Positions 1-13,800 are shown, counted from the first letter of the stretch. The stretch: 64,000 bases of DNA from Paralvinella palmiformis (GCA_025642065.1 JAODUP010000040.1:62001-126000), one strand, 5' to 3'. Program-made: numbers and translations. The notes: generated by a model from the letters alone, not told the origin.

Positions 1-592
1 TAGGAAGTAAACCATTTTATTCCTATAGCTTATCAAAGCAGATTATATGCAGTAGATAATGTTAATTTATTTTATTTCAAGTCATACAATATATAATTAT
101 ATTTACATACAAATATTTTGAAAATAATCGATCTGAAAATAATTCCTACGTTCTAACAATTAATTTTACGTAAATGAATATAGAGTCAAGTAGGCTTCCT
201 TTTTTAATTTAAGTATAATTCTTTGTATTGCGATTCGCTTAAAAAATGTATTATAATAATGTCTATAAATATATCAATTCCCTATGAACTGCAGAAATTG
301 TTCCAATGATAATTAGTTATAATTATATACGAAGTAGATTCCGTTGGGTTTCCTCTAGAAACTCTACCATTCCAGTCACCGTTCTTTAGGTTTTTGCCTT
401 ATTTACACATCCACAACACATTTAGCATTACCCGAATATTTAAATATATAACATTTTTCATTTTATCTATTTATCAGTACAAAACATTGGCAACTTTTAA
501 TCTGTCAGGTTACACACTTAGAAAACGCATCTCCTTAATCGAATTTTCAAAGATGTTTTTTTTTAAACCACGGATTTGTCCATTTCCTTAAT

Positions 593-632
593 GGGTGGGT
601 GGGAGGGTGACAGTCGTTGGGTGGGTGTGGGT
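593..632 (+). other. G-quadruplex motif
   Basis: GGGTGGGTGGGAGGG at 593-607 has four G3 runs with single-base loops, the strongest simple quadruplex pattern. A second GGGTGGGTGTGGG follows at 620-632. Confidence 0.7.
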
Positions 633-969
633 GAACGGTCGTTACGGGATTTAATAACTTTATAGAGCCCCCATAACGAAGCCTTTATGAGAAGAAGCGA
701 CATTGTATCTATACACTATTTAATTTTATTATTTTTCTACTACAGTATACCTTACATCCTTGTGTCCGTTGATATTTCTGTCTCGTTTATTTGTGTCATT
801 TTAATTGCGCGCATTTCCAGATTTTGAACATACTGTTTTATACAAGTTACAGTTTATCTTGGTCATCAGACAACTTATTTGTGTGGATAGTTATTTTCGG
901 AGTTTTTGTTTTACTCGTATACAGAGAAAGAATATTGTCTTTAAACAAATGTCAGTTGCCACACATACA

Positions 970-970
<1 letters not shown>

Positions 971-1046
<76 letters not shown>

Positions 1047-1047
1047 A
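971..1047. repeat. (TA)n microsatellite
   Basis: A nearly uninterrupted TA run with one TTT break near 1020; it drives two false ORFs of Ile-Tyr repeats. Confidence 0.95.
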
Positions 1048-1601
1048 ATGCCAATCGGCAGCTTTATTTACAGAACGCAGTACCAGGGTATACATAGATT
1101 TTCCCACCAAGCAACTGATCTGGAGATTTTATTTGTAGGACTCGGGTACTTTCCTAGATAGTTCAACTGAATACCTTTTGATAAGGTACGTGTTTGTATT
1201 CTTCAATTCTTTCGTTTCACTTTTCTACATATGTATCTCCCTTTGTATGCATCCTTTTCATTGTTTCTATCATGATACACTGAATGAAAAGGCATATATA
1301 TTTGAAAGAATTCATAATACTTGTTTCTTTCTTTCCCAATTTTTAGATTATAATATTATATAGGTTAAGGAGGCTATATCGAGGTCATATCTAGATTAGG
1401 GACACCACTGACCGGTCACGACCAATCTCTTCCCTCCAAAAATTGAGAGATGGGTTATTGTCTTTTCGCGAAATTTGCGAAGATAAGAGGACGCGAACAG
1501 CTAAGAATTTTACAGTGATAATTGTAACAGACGACTTCGCCTCATAAGCCAATCTCCGCTATCACTGATAAAGCACAAATTTCAATATTTATCTCCGGGA
1601 T

Positions 1602-1671
<70 letters not shown>
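1602..1671. repeat. (TA)n microsatellite
   Basis: A 70-bp pure TA run. Confidence 0.95.
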
Positions 1672-1673
<2 letters not shown>

Positions 1674-2033
1674 TCCGTGAAAGGTGGAAAGAACCGGTAA
1701 TCTTGACTAACGTAACTGAACGATTCATCGGAAAGCGGAAACCAGAGTTGGATACTGTCTCCTCAATCCGGCTATGACAACGACCTTGACCCGACAGCGA
1801 TGAATTATCATACATTGCGATCATTGACATACGGTATGAAGCCCATGATGGGTCAATAATTGTACCCGTTACATACCGAACTAGTTCAAACGTGCCAGCT
1901 TCTCCCAGTCACACCAGTCATTGTCTGTCTGGTATCTCTTCAATAGTACCCCACTTCGTGGCTTTAGTCGTAGTTTAGAAATCATATGCTTTAAGCATTC
2001 AAAATCTGTTTTTACATATTAGGTGATGGCCAT

Positions 2034-2110
2034 GATGATGATGATGGTGGTGGTGGTGGTGGTGGTGATGGTGGTGATAATGATGATGATTATGACGATG
2101 ATGATAATTA
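2034..2110. repeat. ATG/GTG trinucleotide repeat
   Basis: Imperfect GATGATG then GGTGGTG then GATGATG run. Confidence 0.9.
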
Positions 2111-2404
2111 ACCATTGAAATAAGATTTTCTAATTTTCATTTAAGAAAGTAATATATGTAACTATCCAGAAGTTTTATTTAATTTCATATTTTGTAAAAC
2201 CCAAATATGTTAGCAAATTAATTCAACGCAGTTCATAATAATCACGATAAACAGTACGTATATAATAGCCAACTGAAAAACATTGTTTAAATTTTTTGTT
2301 TTGTTAACTGTCCCATATTAAACTATTAAGTGTAATCATTTGAGAGCTTATTGGTTTAATTTATAAGTTCATAAAACTAGTATCCTTTTTGTCTGAGTCT
2401 CAGT

Positions 2405-4202
2405 TTATAAAAATATTAATATATCGTATGGGGTGTTTTCATTGATCGAAAGGGCACCATGACAACTCGCAGCAGTGATGCGTGCCCAAGTATCTTTATC
2501 TTCCGCCTTCCGGTAGAGTGTGCCAGCATTCATTGATGTTGTCCAGCCAGGATTTCCTCGGTCTTCCACTCTTACTTTATACCTCGACGGTGGTTTTGGC
2601 AAGTGAGTTGTGTCGGCAAATGTGTCGGCAAATGTGACCGAACCAGTTCATTTTCCGTCTTTTTACTGTGGTCAGCAGTGTCTCCCGTCTTCCAGATGTT
2701 GACTGTACCACTTGGCGAACCGACTCATTGGTTCTTCGTTGTTGGTATGAGATCCCAAGTATCTTGCGGAGGCACTTAATTTTGAAGGCTTGGATGCGGC
2801 GTTCGGTATCTGCAGTTGTCGTCCAACTGCCGCAGCCGTAAATGAAGATGGAGATGACGAGAGATGTGTAGAGCCTGATCTTGACTTGTAACATGATATT
2901 CTTGTTTTGCAGTATGGAGTGGAGTCTTGTCATAGCTGCTATTTCTTGAGCAATTCGTGCTTTTATCTCCAGTTTGGGCGTGCCATCCTTATTGAGGTAC
3001 TTGAAGTGGTCCACATCTTCCAGGAGATTCCCGCCCATTGATATTGCTGTCTTGGCCATTCGTGTTGTCCTGTTTACCATCCTTTTGCTCTTCGCGGTGC
3101 TGACCTCCATACCGTAGTCGCTGCTGCTTCTTTCAACCCGTGTAGAGAGGTCTTCGGTGTTCTTCTGTACTGCTTGCCGTGAGGTCGACATCATCTGCGA
3201 ATCTCAGGTTGGAGATTGGTCTGCCACAGATGGAGATTGACGAGTCGTAGTTGGTCAATGCCCTCTGCGTGATATTTTTTGTTGAAGACGTTGAACAGAA
3301 CTGGGTCATTGTCGGACTCCTACTGTAGTCCTAAAGAACTCTCCAGGATGTTTGTTCTGAAGTACAGCGCTTGTCGCATCTTCATACAAAGCCTTTATTA
3401 TCTTGCTCAGTGGTTCATCGATTTTGTAGTCTCTCATGACCTTCCACAAGCCATCGCGCCGTATCCGGTCGAAGGCCTTCTTAAAGTCGATGAAGTTATG
3501 GTATAGCTCTCTTTGGTGGTCTAGGTGCTTTTCTACCAGTAATCTGAAGCCGGTCTGTTCCTCTGCTAGTATCTTTTTTACCGTTGGTTTGGGTCTCTTA
3601 ATGATAATTCGTATAGCATTACCTTGCTGGGGTGGCTGGTGAGGTTTATGGTGCAGTAGTTTTGGCATAAATGTATGTTTCCCTTCTTCGGTAATGGGAT
3701 GATGAATGACTGTGTCCACTCCTTCCGCCATTAGTTTGCCTCCCATATTTTATGGCATAGCACAGCTAGGACCTTCAACATCGCAGGGCTGCCATGAGTT
3801 CCGCTTGGATGTTGTCCTTTCCGTGGATTTCCCTTATTTCAGTGTGCGATTGACGTCCTCGACTTCATGGGGTAGGATGCGACTATCCGCATCATCGCCT
3901 GTGGTCCTGTATTGATTGTTTGATGTTTTGTACACATAGTAGGCTAAATGGGCCGAGCGACCTTCGAAGGTAATGAAGCGAAGTCAAAAATGAAACAGCC
4001 ATCAGATATGCCCATGCCGAGATTCGAACTCAGGTGGTAATCATCTGTGATCCAATGCGCTAGTCAAGGATGGATTATCTAGTTGCAGCTGATAGTTGTA
4101 TAGTTCTTGGCAATACTCTGTCCATCTTTCAAGTATAGCACCCTCTTTAGTTAGGAGACTTATGCCCTTATCATCTATGATGGTTGCTTTCTGCATGCGC
4201 TA
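2405..4202 (-). mobile_element. Degenerate LINE, reverse transcriptase and C-terminal region
   Basis: Reading the minus strand from 4202 downwards gives a pre-RT segment (ILERWTEYCQELYN), then LPHEVEDVNRTL, then the RT core LAEEQTGFR with YHNFIDFKKAFDRIRRDGLW and FFRTTVGVRQ. The C-terminal part follows: GMEVSTAKSKRM, HFKYLNKDGTPKLEIKARIA, SLVISIFIYGCGSW and KRRKMNWFGHICRH, ending near 2405. These are the ordered blocks of a non-LTR retrotransposon ORF2 of a type common in invertebrates. Frameshifts and stops split it into several pieces (2405-2602, 2577-3194, 3306-3746), and the catalytic YADD block between 3200 and 3300 is damaged. A SINE sits inside it at about 3912-4072. No 5' endonuclease is seen. 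Confidence 0.9.
3912..4072 (-). repeat. tRNA-derived SINE copy 1, nested in the LINE
   Basis: Same family as the intact copy at 39029-39219. Shared blocks include AGGCTAAATGGGCCGAGCGA, GTAATGAAGCGAAGTC, and the reverse B box GATTCGAACTC. LINE coding sequence continues on both sides, so the SINE inserted into the LINE. Confidence 0.85.
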
Positions 4203-5289
4203 TATATCCAATGACTGCAATTACTGGTAGATTTTAACTCGATTCCTATATTAATATCCTATATATTGTATGAAATGGTATTAGATCAGATAAAATCAAT
4301 GGTAGCCCTAATATTGTTTAAAATCTGACTATAAACGATTTTCCCAATATTTCTAACATTTTAGAAATTCTATCCAGCAACGATTAAATATATCAACAAC
4401 AACAAAAAACACAGAGTGAAATTTCTTTTAAAATATCTTCATGAAACTACGAAATTTAGAGCAATTAAATTTGAAGGACGATTTTTAATACCATTATATA
4501 GAATTCATTATTTTTTACAAATCAAATTTAATAGAAAATACACTGTTTATTATTTGTAATTGTTTAAAGTTTCTTGACGTTATTGTTTTGTAAACACTAA
4601 ATAGTACATATCAAGCAGAAAATAATAAACTACTTACTAATTTGAACGGAACATTAATACTACTATTAGGTTTGACATAATTGCAACTTTGAAGTGAAAT
4701 TCTGTAGAACTGATATGTGTATCTATGCATTAATTTAAATGAAGAAGTTTCCCAAATTAATTTGTTTTATAATATTATATTATTATTAAGAAATTGTATT
4801 CTGCGTGATAACTAGCTGATTATAATAAATAAGTAATATTTACCTGTAAAATATAATTGTATTAAAAAATAATTGTATTTGATAATTAATACTCAAAAAG
4901 TACATAGACAAATATAACTGCAATTCATGTAGGTATGTACGTGTGCCTTTGTACGTTTGTATATGCCTTCATATGTATAGCCTGGGAATCATAGTGTCCT
5001 GTATTATTTTGTTCTCATTTTGGGTTTTGAGAACAAAATGATCGAAGCGTACCAAGAGTTCTTGGGGACTAAATGATATTGTGTGGTTATATAGATCAGT
5101 CGCATTAAATAATCCAGATCAAAGTGCTGATATAGCCATTTTGAAGCTAGACAGAGACCGGATCCCGAATGCTGACGTCACTTGAACACAGCAGTTAGAC
5201 CGGAAGTCTGTATAGTCCGTACAAAAGCATGATGTGAGCAAAGATTTATTCCAGAACAAAACGCCATTATCTTTTTTAAATTACGTCAT
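4203..5289. other. AT-rich non-coding stretch
   Basis: No supported gene. Contains a small inverted repeat near 5010-5040 (TTTTGTTCTCATTTTG and its partner GAGAACAAAATG) but otherwise nothing recognisable. Confidence 0.5.
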
Positions 5290-5592
5290 AAATGACATAC
5301 AACCATATCCTTTTTAGTCGAAAGGAACTTTAGAAGGGGAAGATGATTAAAAATGGCTGAGATATTGACGCCCAAGAGCAACTATAATCCGCGTCAGTCA
5401 AGAGAGGGCTCATATGACGTCAGAGCATTTAATTGTTCTACTTCTTGCCTTCGAATCTGGCTTCCGGTGCAGCCGTAATGGTGGCCCTCCAGTAATGTTT
5501 AAATTATTTCCCATATCTACGATATTAATTATGTTTCGTGATTATTATTGTGGAATTTTTGGTTACTTTTCTAAGCATTGCACACTTAAGAA
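5290..5592 (+). repeat. Dispersed repeat, copy in plus orientation
   Basis: Matches the reverse complement of 9829-10125 along its length. Shared blocks include GAAGATGATT, CAGCATTT/CAGAGCATTT next to TGACGTCA, CTTCCGGTGCAGCCGTAATGG, GGCCCTCCAGTAAT and TTTTTGGTTACT..TCTAAGCATT. No terminal inverted repeat or coding frame is apparent. Confidence 0.85.
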
Positions 5593-6294
5593 ATATCTTC
5601 TAGTTGTTATTCCTGGAGTAATGTCATGTATTACATTATTTCTTTCATCTGTTTATTACAAATATGTATTAGCAAGTTAAGAACGATGTAATTGAACAAC
5701 TTAAAAAGATTCAATGCTTCTAGTTTATAAATCAAATAATGACGTTCTTGCTCCTTTAAACCGAATGTCCTTTCTTGTGCTCATATATCAAGTTGTTTGT
5801 TTGTTTTTTGAAGAAATACTAGAAATATACTTGTCCAGAACTTCGGGCTTAGAGACTTTAGCATAATATTAACTGGATACCATCTTTTCATCCAAACAAC
5901 GCGTATATTTGCCGTGATATCTTTCGGTAACCAAAATGAGCGAAAATAGATAATATTCGTCCACACATTAAGATTTATTATTTCCTACAAATTTATATCG
6001 TGGGCGGCATTAAAAGTCCGCGAATATAGTAGGTGCCAAACATCAACAACTTTGAGGAAGCTATTTGCCAGTTGATTCCTATAAACGACATCATATGTAA
6101 AACGAATTAATGGATATGTTCGCAACAGTTATAGCATTACTTGTACGTCAATTTCCGGTCATCTTTGAATGGAATGCACAAGCATTTATAAATAAAAATA
6201 ACTGGGTGATGTATAAATGTGTCTGTTCCAGTTTGTTATGTGATATATGACCATTATTAATATTAAAATACAATAGCATTTAAAGGTATCTCTG

Positions 6295-6392
6295 TTAATA
6301 ATAATAATGATAATAATAATAATAATATTTATAATGATGATGATGATGATGATGATGATGATAATAATAATAATAATAATAATAATAATAGA
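6295..6392. repeat. AAT/GAT trinucleotide repeat
   Basis: Imperfect (AATAAT)n with an internal (GAT)n block; the poly-Ile minus-strand ORF here is an artefact. Confidence 0.9.
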
Positions 6393-7284
6393 AATAGAAA
6401 TATCATTGTAGTCATGTCGTTGCAAAGCAATTCTTCAGTACACAAATATTTTCTAGGCATTTGATAAATATTAAAAAATAAACTTGTACTTCGTGTTTGG
6501 ATCTGCGATCTTCACGTCATTTAGGCCTACTGCATTTTAAACCTATTTAACCTTTCCAGCGCTTACTGCGGTTCTCACGACATGAGTTTTCAAATCCATT
6601 TTTTACTAGCTGTACGGTTCTATTATAATGTCATTTGGTCAATGATGTAAGGTTTGCTAAATACTACATAACCAGGTCAGTTCAATCCATCATATTATCT
6701 ATTGAATTAACTGATGGAGTCAAAGGTTTTTCTGTGTGGGTCTTTAAAAATATACAAACAAAGCGATACTAATGTGGCCCAACAAAACCTAGCAAAACCC
6801 TTTCACACAATAACTTTACTGGCAAAAAAGAGAAAGTTGCCTAATGTCATCCATCTTTAACTCGCTAGATGGCGCAGCTAGACTGGCGGAGTGCAGAAAA
6901 AGATCAAGGAAATAGCAGATTTCGGGGTGCACCCATTAAAAGAATTGGCTGTTGCAGAGATCTGTTATTGCGACCATATATTTACACCAATCCAAACAGA
7001 CAATTGACTTATCTCTGCGTTAGCCAATGTAGTAATGTATGTAACTTGCAACATCAAATGTTGTAGAAATGTCAATCGTTTATTTGTTTGTGATTATCTG
7101 AATAAGGGGAGAATTATTAACAAGTGCTATTTTCCCAGCCTTGTCGAAAAGAAAACCGCCTCAGAAATTAATCGTATTGTATACTAGCGTTTGACTGAAC
7201 AAATGCGTGAAAACATAAGAATGTCGACATGTACAGTACAGTGATAGCATGGGAGACTGAAAAAATGTAACCCAATATTAATAT

Positions 7285-7545
7285 AGAAGAACATAATGCA
7301 GCATAGCATAACAGAATATGGTATGACAAAAATATAACATACAATAGCACAACACTAACATGACATATAACATCACACAGAACACTGAACCCAGTAACGT
7401 GAACTAACATGGCATCAAATAACCTAACAACGGCATATAGCATAACAGTCACATATAACATAGCAATGAGATATCATAAAAATAACATATTGTAACGCAA
7501 TATACTATATATCACTGCATAATACCACATAAAATATAACAGTGA
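7285..7545. repeat. Degenerate ATAACA/TAGCAT-rich low-complexity stretch
   Basis: About 260 bp dominated by variants of CATAACA, ATAGCA and AACATA. The minus-strand ORF at 7168-7461 is a by-product and shows no protein-like pattern. Confidence 0.55.
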
Positions 7546-9361
7546 AAAGTAAATATTATTCTATGCTCTTTATCGGCTAATTATTTCTGACATCAACGAG
7601 ACGAAACGTTTTTGAAAAAGATAAGTTATAAGAACCTGTAATAATGATAAGATAATATTGTCAACACATCTTTGAACGATAGGAGAAGCGTCGTTGCTTT
7701 TAAATAAACTACAACAAATGTCTGTCCTAAGATTGGATCGTTTCTCTAATCTATGATGTTATCTTTCAATATTCTCGATTTAAATTGGTATATTCAGAAA
7801 GCGTTCATTTAATTTTCCAAATTCGAACATCGGATCGCTTAAATATTGGCACTGAAACGAAAAGAAATATTTAAAAAAATCACTAAATCAGATATGACAT
7901 CCCTTTCGCCATTACGGACCGTTTTGCATATTTTCATCGGGACGTAAAACGCCTTTATTTGGAAATAATACTGTTCAAAAAGAGAAAATCGGACGTTATA
8001 GTGACGATCAACAGCTGCTTGTTTGTACAACCCGAATATAGCGAAAACGGTGCTGTCGCTTTTTCACCAAATGACGAACCTAACTAGAGAGCTATTAATT
8101 GTAGTTAAAAGATACACCAATATATTTGGGAAAGAACGTAATTTTAATTTGTTTTTACAGCTGTTTCCATGATAAGAGTAGTCTAAAGAAACATAATATA
8201 ATATTGACCATATGAGTTATTTGCTATTAATAGAATGACAAGGGTGTTAACCATCCAAGATATGCATGTGAAGTGCTTGATTCTTGTTTCAGTTTCCTTA
8301 TATCCACCGTCTGCGTAAGCTTATTGCCCCATTTCAAAGACATTGGATAGAAATAAAGATTTGCAAAAACAAACATGGCTAACGACAACAACGCAGCGAG
8401 TTTGTCTTGTGATAATAATTATTTTTAAGCAATCAGACATAAAGGATCTGTGTTAAAATCAAAGTTGACCACAAAAATGAAATTCAAATAGATTGTTTTG
8501 AGAAATTATCCAAGAGGCTAAAATTGCAAAAGATATTTGACTGGCAGGCGTGTATTGAGAGAACGTGATAACATTAGAAAAATGAACCAAGAACCCGAAA
8601 TTTGATGATTTCACTAAACACGAAAGCACATCCGCTTTGCAACTTCCGCTCGCAGTCAGCCAGAAACGAAAGCAATTTAGAATGTACATATATTCAGAAA
8701 ACCCCATGACAGTCTAAAAGATGCTGTCATATCAGTTACTTCCCAGCCAAAGAAGATAAGAACAATCACTGTCTCTTTAAGGTGAGCTAAATAAATCAAA
8801 TATTACATATACTAGAATACATTAGGGTGTAATAGGACAACTTAGTTAAAGAATTAATTATTTACTTAAGGAAATTGTGTTCAAAGAAATTAAAAAGTAA
8901 AACAAACTGTAATTTGATTCCTAATTTTTTATTATTAAATAAAGTAAATTATAATAGGGCAAGAAATATGATTTATACGTAAATGAAGTAAAGACCAGAT
9001 ATCAATTAATTATGAATAAATATGTTTTAATGAAACTTCATTGTATTTATGATACATTTCATGGATGTAAATCCCTAGAACCTCTGAGGTTTGATGACAG
9101 ATATAGATATAACAGCTACCACTCAGTGAACAATATGCTGAACACGATATCTGGAGTTATCAGAGCAGATATTACTTTTGAAGTGAAAAGTTTAGAGCTA
9201 TATGTCCTACATTTTTACGAGTCTATAGATGTTAATTTTGCGCATACCTTGATGACATTTCGTGTATCATTCCAGGATGTCATGAAACATTCCAACCCTT
9301 GCACCACGTCACTCATCTCTGTTGGTACAGACCTGTAGGTCAGATATCCATCAGATAGTCA

Positions 9362-9508
9362 ATCACTGCTGTTGATGTTGAGCGATACTTTAGCGATCGT
9401 AATCTGGTTAACCTTGCTTTGAGAAACATTCTCGAAACAAAAGGTGTTGATGAGCTCGTGTGCATTAAAATTGAAGGTCCAGATGAGGAAGAATTCAATT
9501 TTGAGTAG
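9362..9508 (+). mobile_element. hAT-type transposase C-terminal remnant
   Basis: An open frame without ATG reads ITAVDVERYFSDRNLVNLAL, then RNILETKGVDELVCIKIEGP, then DEEEFNFE and a stop. This matches the pattern of the hAT dimerisation region: ER-FS, then LRN-L, a short helix, then I-I-GP---EF. Upstream sequence (9012-9338) has an open frame of 108 codons without recognisable transposase motifs and may be decayed N-terminal parts. No terminal repeats were found. Confidence 0.6.
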
Positions 9509-9828
9509 AGCTATAAGGCAAGATATAATGCCAAAGATAGAAGAATATTTACTTCTGCTGTAACGCAAAAGAATTGCATGTGTTCTTGTCAATAGTTCTG
9601 AAAGCTAGCTGCAAAAATCGTGTAACATTGCTATTTGCAATTAATAAGCTTACTGACGAGTCACAAATTTGACCATTAATATCATGATCACGTATATATT
9701 TAAAACATTACACAATTAAGGATAAATAAATAGATATGTTATATACATATGTTATATACATACATATATACAAACATTATACAATAATTACAAATATAAT
9801 ATGTAGTCGATGAGTCACTTAAAGGGAC

Positions 9829-10125
9829 AGCCCACCCTCAGAAAACAAATGTAATGCTTAGAACAGTAACCAAAAATAATAATCACTAATATCATAGATA
9901 TAGGGAAATAATCCAAATTACTGGAGGGCCGCCATTACGGCTGCACCGGAAGTCAGATTCGAAGGCGGGAAGGAGAAACTCAAATGCTGTGACGTCACAC
10001 GGTCGCTCTCTAGACTAACGCGGGTTATAGTTTCTCCGGAGCGTTAATATCTGAGCCGTTTTGAATCATCTTCCTCTTGTTAGGTTGATTCTGGCTCAAA
10101 CCGACATGTCATTGATGAGGTAATT
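9829..10125 (-). repeat. Dispersed repeat, copy in minus orientation
   Basis: Inverted partner of 5290-5592. It extends slightly further at the low end to CTTAAAGGGACAGCCCACCC, a purine-rich edge like those of common mollusc dispersed repeats (recollection, not checked). It adjoins a LINE fragment starting at 10167. Confidence 0.85.
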
Positions 10126-10166
10126 GTAACAAGATAATTGCGATTATAATGGCATATTAGTTCTCC

Positions 10167-10870
10167 TCAGGTGCACATCTGGGTTATATTTATTTCTGAT
10201 ACGATATTGTTAGTGACTGTCGGGTGCCTAAGAGAGCTTGGTAATGTGCCTTTGCTAGAAGTAAACGTATATTTAGCTACTTGTTTATGGGTATCACTTA
10301 ATCTGAGCGATGTCATTTGTTTAAATAAATATTCTATCCAATCATTGTAGTTGGCACCTGTCATTAGTCGAATAACGTTGTTTTGGATCATGTTTATTAT
10401 GCTCATGTACGTTAATGTGTATATCTCCGGAGTGTAATACCATAATCCAAATATGGATATATAATTAGGTAATAGCATAGAGTTAATAAGTGCCTTGAGT
10501 GCATAATATCTTTCGCTTTCTGCATTGCATAGATAGCACTACTGGGTTTATTTTTCATAAATAACCTGTGTTCATGCTAATTCAATTTTGCATCTATATA
10601 AATGCTTGGGAACATGACTGTGTTTTTTTTTCTTCTTAATTACTGTTTTTCATATCTGTATATTCAATTTGTCTTGAATTTGTCCTTTAGTATTCGTGAA
10701 GATCACATACATGTAATTGGTTTTCTGAACATTTAAAGATAATTGATTTCATCAGAGTTTGTTAATAAATGGAGTTATTGAATGTTAGCCGATGATATTT
10801 ACAAATAAGTGTCATCATATATTATAAATAGTAAAGTTCTAACAACTGATCCTTGTGGCATCTCATATTG
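10167..10870 (-). mobile_element. LINE reverse transcriptase fragment, Jockey/CR1-like
   Basis: On the minus strand, 10869-10801 encodes YEMPQGSVVRTLLFIIY, the RT block usually written PQGSVLGPLLF. Near 10735 it reads LNVQKTNYM, the block after the catalytic site. 10478-10167 gives the C-terminal region: NMIQNNVIRLMTGANYNDW, LFKQMTSLRLSDTHKQVAKY and LPSSLRH. Stops and frame breaks between these blocks show it is inactive. Confidence 0.75.
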
Positions 10871-13800
10871 TATGGTTGTTATCGTTTATATTGTAATCAT
10901 ATATTGTACATATTGTGTACTGTTATCATGATACGTCTTCTAACACCACATCTATCAAGTGTATTAAGCAATATTTTATTGAAAAATTTAAGAAAATGGC
11001 TGTGTGTGTTTTGTCAAGGGAGGTTATTACGTCAACCACAAATTCATGTAAAATTGATAATGGAATGTTGTTTTCTAAATTCATGCTGGCTTGGGTAGAA
11101 GACTGATTGAGAAACAAGAAAATTATATGGTTGTTCATGAACATTTTTTTAAATACTTATCAATTCGTTATTTTTTCTTTATAAATGTGGATCACTGTAG
11201 TCAATTTTATCAGGTTGGATACTGAACATATTTGTTTATTAATACGGTTAGTGGTAAAGCAACGTCATATTTTATATTTTTGAATAAGAATGGTGTTATC
11301 GTGTCATGTCCAGAACTGTATTTGTGCTTAATGGAGTCAGTGAAAACTTGATATTTGAAGTGTTATATAAATTCATTTCAATTGTCTGTGTTTGAAAATT
11401 ATTAATTTTAAGGACAAATAGGATTTATAATAATCTGACTATTTGTTTTAAAGTTGGCTAACAGATTGTGTGTGTGGCCATTATATTGGTTACAAGTTCT
11501 AATAATGCGGCTAAGGCACTGCTAATGCACACAAATGTAGTAGATAGTTAAGTTACATTTTGGCAAGTAATAAATGTATCATCCACAAGCTGAATACTAT
11601 ATTTTATTGTATTTGCTGTGGACATATATTGCAGGTCACAACTAAAACTAAGATACACAAACTCTGACTCAGTGTACGACAGTCAGCCTTCATAACTGAG
11701 CGATCTGGATTTGTTACGGTTTCTAATCTTCATTTTGTGGAAACAGTGTCTAACTGCAGTTCTATACCATATGGATTTAATTTGATACGTTATGTTTTCG
11801 TTTCCAGTGATCCATCTAAGCCATTTACTAGTCATCAGGCGGTGTATATTTTGTTTAATAAACAGTGGAATCTCCTCCGCATGAATCTTTTACGTTACGT
11901 TATCTTTCAGTAAACACGTTCATCTTGGTTTGTTGTCCAATCTCTGGCCCTTACTTATTCTTAGGTGTTGTCTCATAGCGAATAAAATGATTGGTTATTA
12001 ATTTGTTGCGGCCAATTTTGTGCGCATGGTAGGCTAAATGGTCGGAGCGACCTCCAACGGTAATGAAGCGAAGTCAAAGATGAAACACCCTTCAGATAAG
12101 CCCATGCCGAGATTGGAACTCAGGTGGTAGTGATCGGTGATCCAACGCGCTACCAGTTAAACAAAGGATGGCCCCACGACGATCTCAGTTTAAATGTTTC
12201 CGTGTAATCGATGTCTTGGTGTTGTTCAAGTTGATTCTTATAACATAACTGTTCCTTACTCCGTCAACATTAATTACACTGTCAGTTTCAGGACAGAGAG
12301 AATAGTTCAAGTGGAATCAATCGTTATGACAAAACTTACCTGTAGTGGTAAATGTGCGATTTATGTATATGCATTCCTGTGGTAATTATTCTTTAAACAC
12401 TCCTGGATCAATATACAAGAATGTGTTACTATCCAAAAAATACATACCCTGGCGATTATGTATTTCAATTTTATGCTATATTTTGTTCGTATTCAAACCC
12501 GAGTCAACATAATCTAAATAGCCATATAAAATGTGTCGTATGTCGAAATAATATCTAATTAATTAGTTTAACGTTTAAAAATTTCTTACGAATGGTAGAG
12601 TACTGATAATGACCAACCATCATTTAAACTCAATCAAATCTGTACCATATTATATTTTTAACATGTTAGTATCAATCTCTTTATACTGTGTTTTAAGCAA
12701 TATATTCGGAATAATGCTTATGCATATTATTTGTACATAGTGTCATATGTATATAATGTAATATATATAATGATAGCCAAAATGGCAGTTTTACGTGCCT
12801 GGCAATCTCAAATGATGGAGACGCATATGGTCTGTAATTTATAGCTTCCCCACGGAGACTAATTCTAAATAAATTTAGAATTTATAGTAGATGGCAAGTT
12901 CGATGGAAAAAAGCGGTTTAGTAGGGATTGGTAAGATGGTCATCCACTTTCATCGTGCACTGTCTTGCTCATAGTCTTCTCACAAACTATTTTGTTTTAA
13001 ATCCACATATAAACAAACATTTCTTATTCTTATTTACTGACTTACTCTTAAAGATTGTGGAAAGGACTTCATGGCTACAACTCGAAAGGTTTATTTGTGT
13101 AAAAAAAACACGTCTTACTGAATTGACAATTTTGTGCATTGGATAACAGTAAAACCTATAATAAAGTTAATATTGTTATTATTCACTGCTCTGCGATCTG
13201 TCCACTTGCAACTGTACACTATAATTAACTAGTTAAACTTTACAAACGCCTTTGTGGAATGAAAGGAAAACCAACAACTCGTTAATATATAAATAATAAA
13301 TCAAACCTTTACCATAAGATGTTATATATATTAAGTTACTTACAACTTAAAGATGAGTAGGTAAAAATAAGCTTCATTTACTGATATATATATATATATA
13401 TATCTGATAAATTATGTAAAATCAATAAAAACGTCACTGTTATTCTATACTAATCAATAATCAGTTCAATTTTTATTTATGACAGTATTATATGATTAAG
13501 CGCATCAGAACATGTTTGCAAAGTTAGAATAATTACAAATATACAGATTTTCTCTTTGGCATTTACCCGAAAAGGACGTTGATAATTTATTTTAACGCTT
13601 TTTATATATCAAAAATGATATTCCCCTTTAAGTACACTCACTGAAAGAAACTTCTGATCATATGAAATGTATTTACATATATATACAAATGATTCCAAAT
13701 CAACAAACAAAGTATCGTCTGTCATGTTAAAAACATTCTTGTGATTTGTTCTTATATAATAAATGTGGAAACTCTGGATTTATGATCTCTCAGTAAAATG

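Noticed and set aside
2577..3194. 205-residue ORF, the longest in the window, as a host gene
   Set aside because: Its KYL--DGT, SLVISIFIYGC and KRRKMNWFGH blocks are those of a LINE C-terminal region, and adjoining frames carry the RT core.
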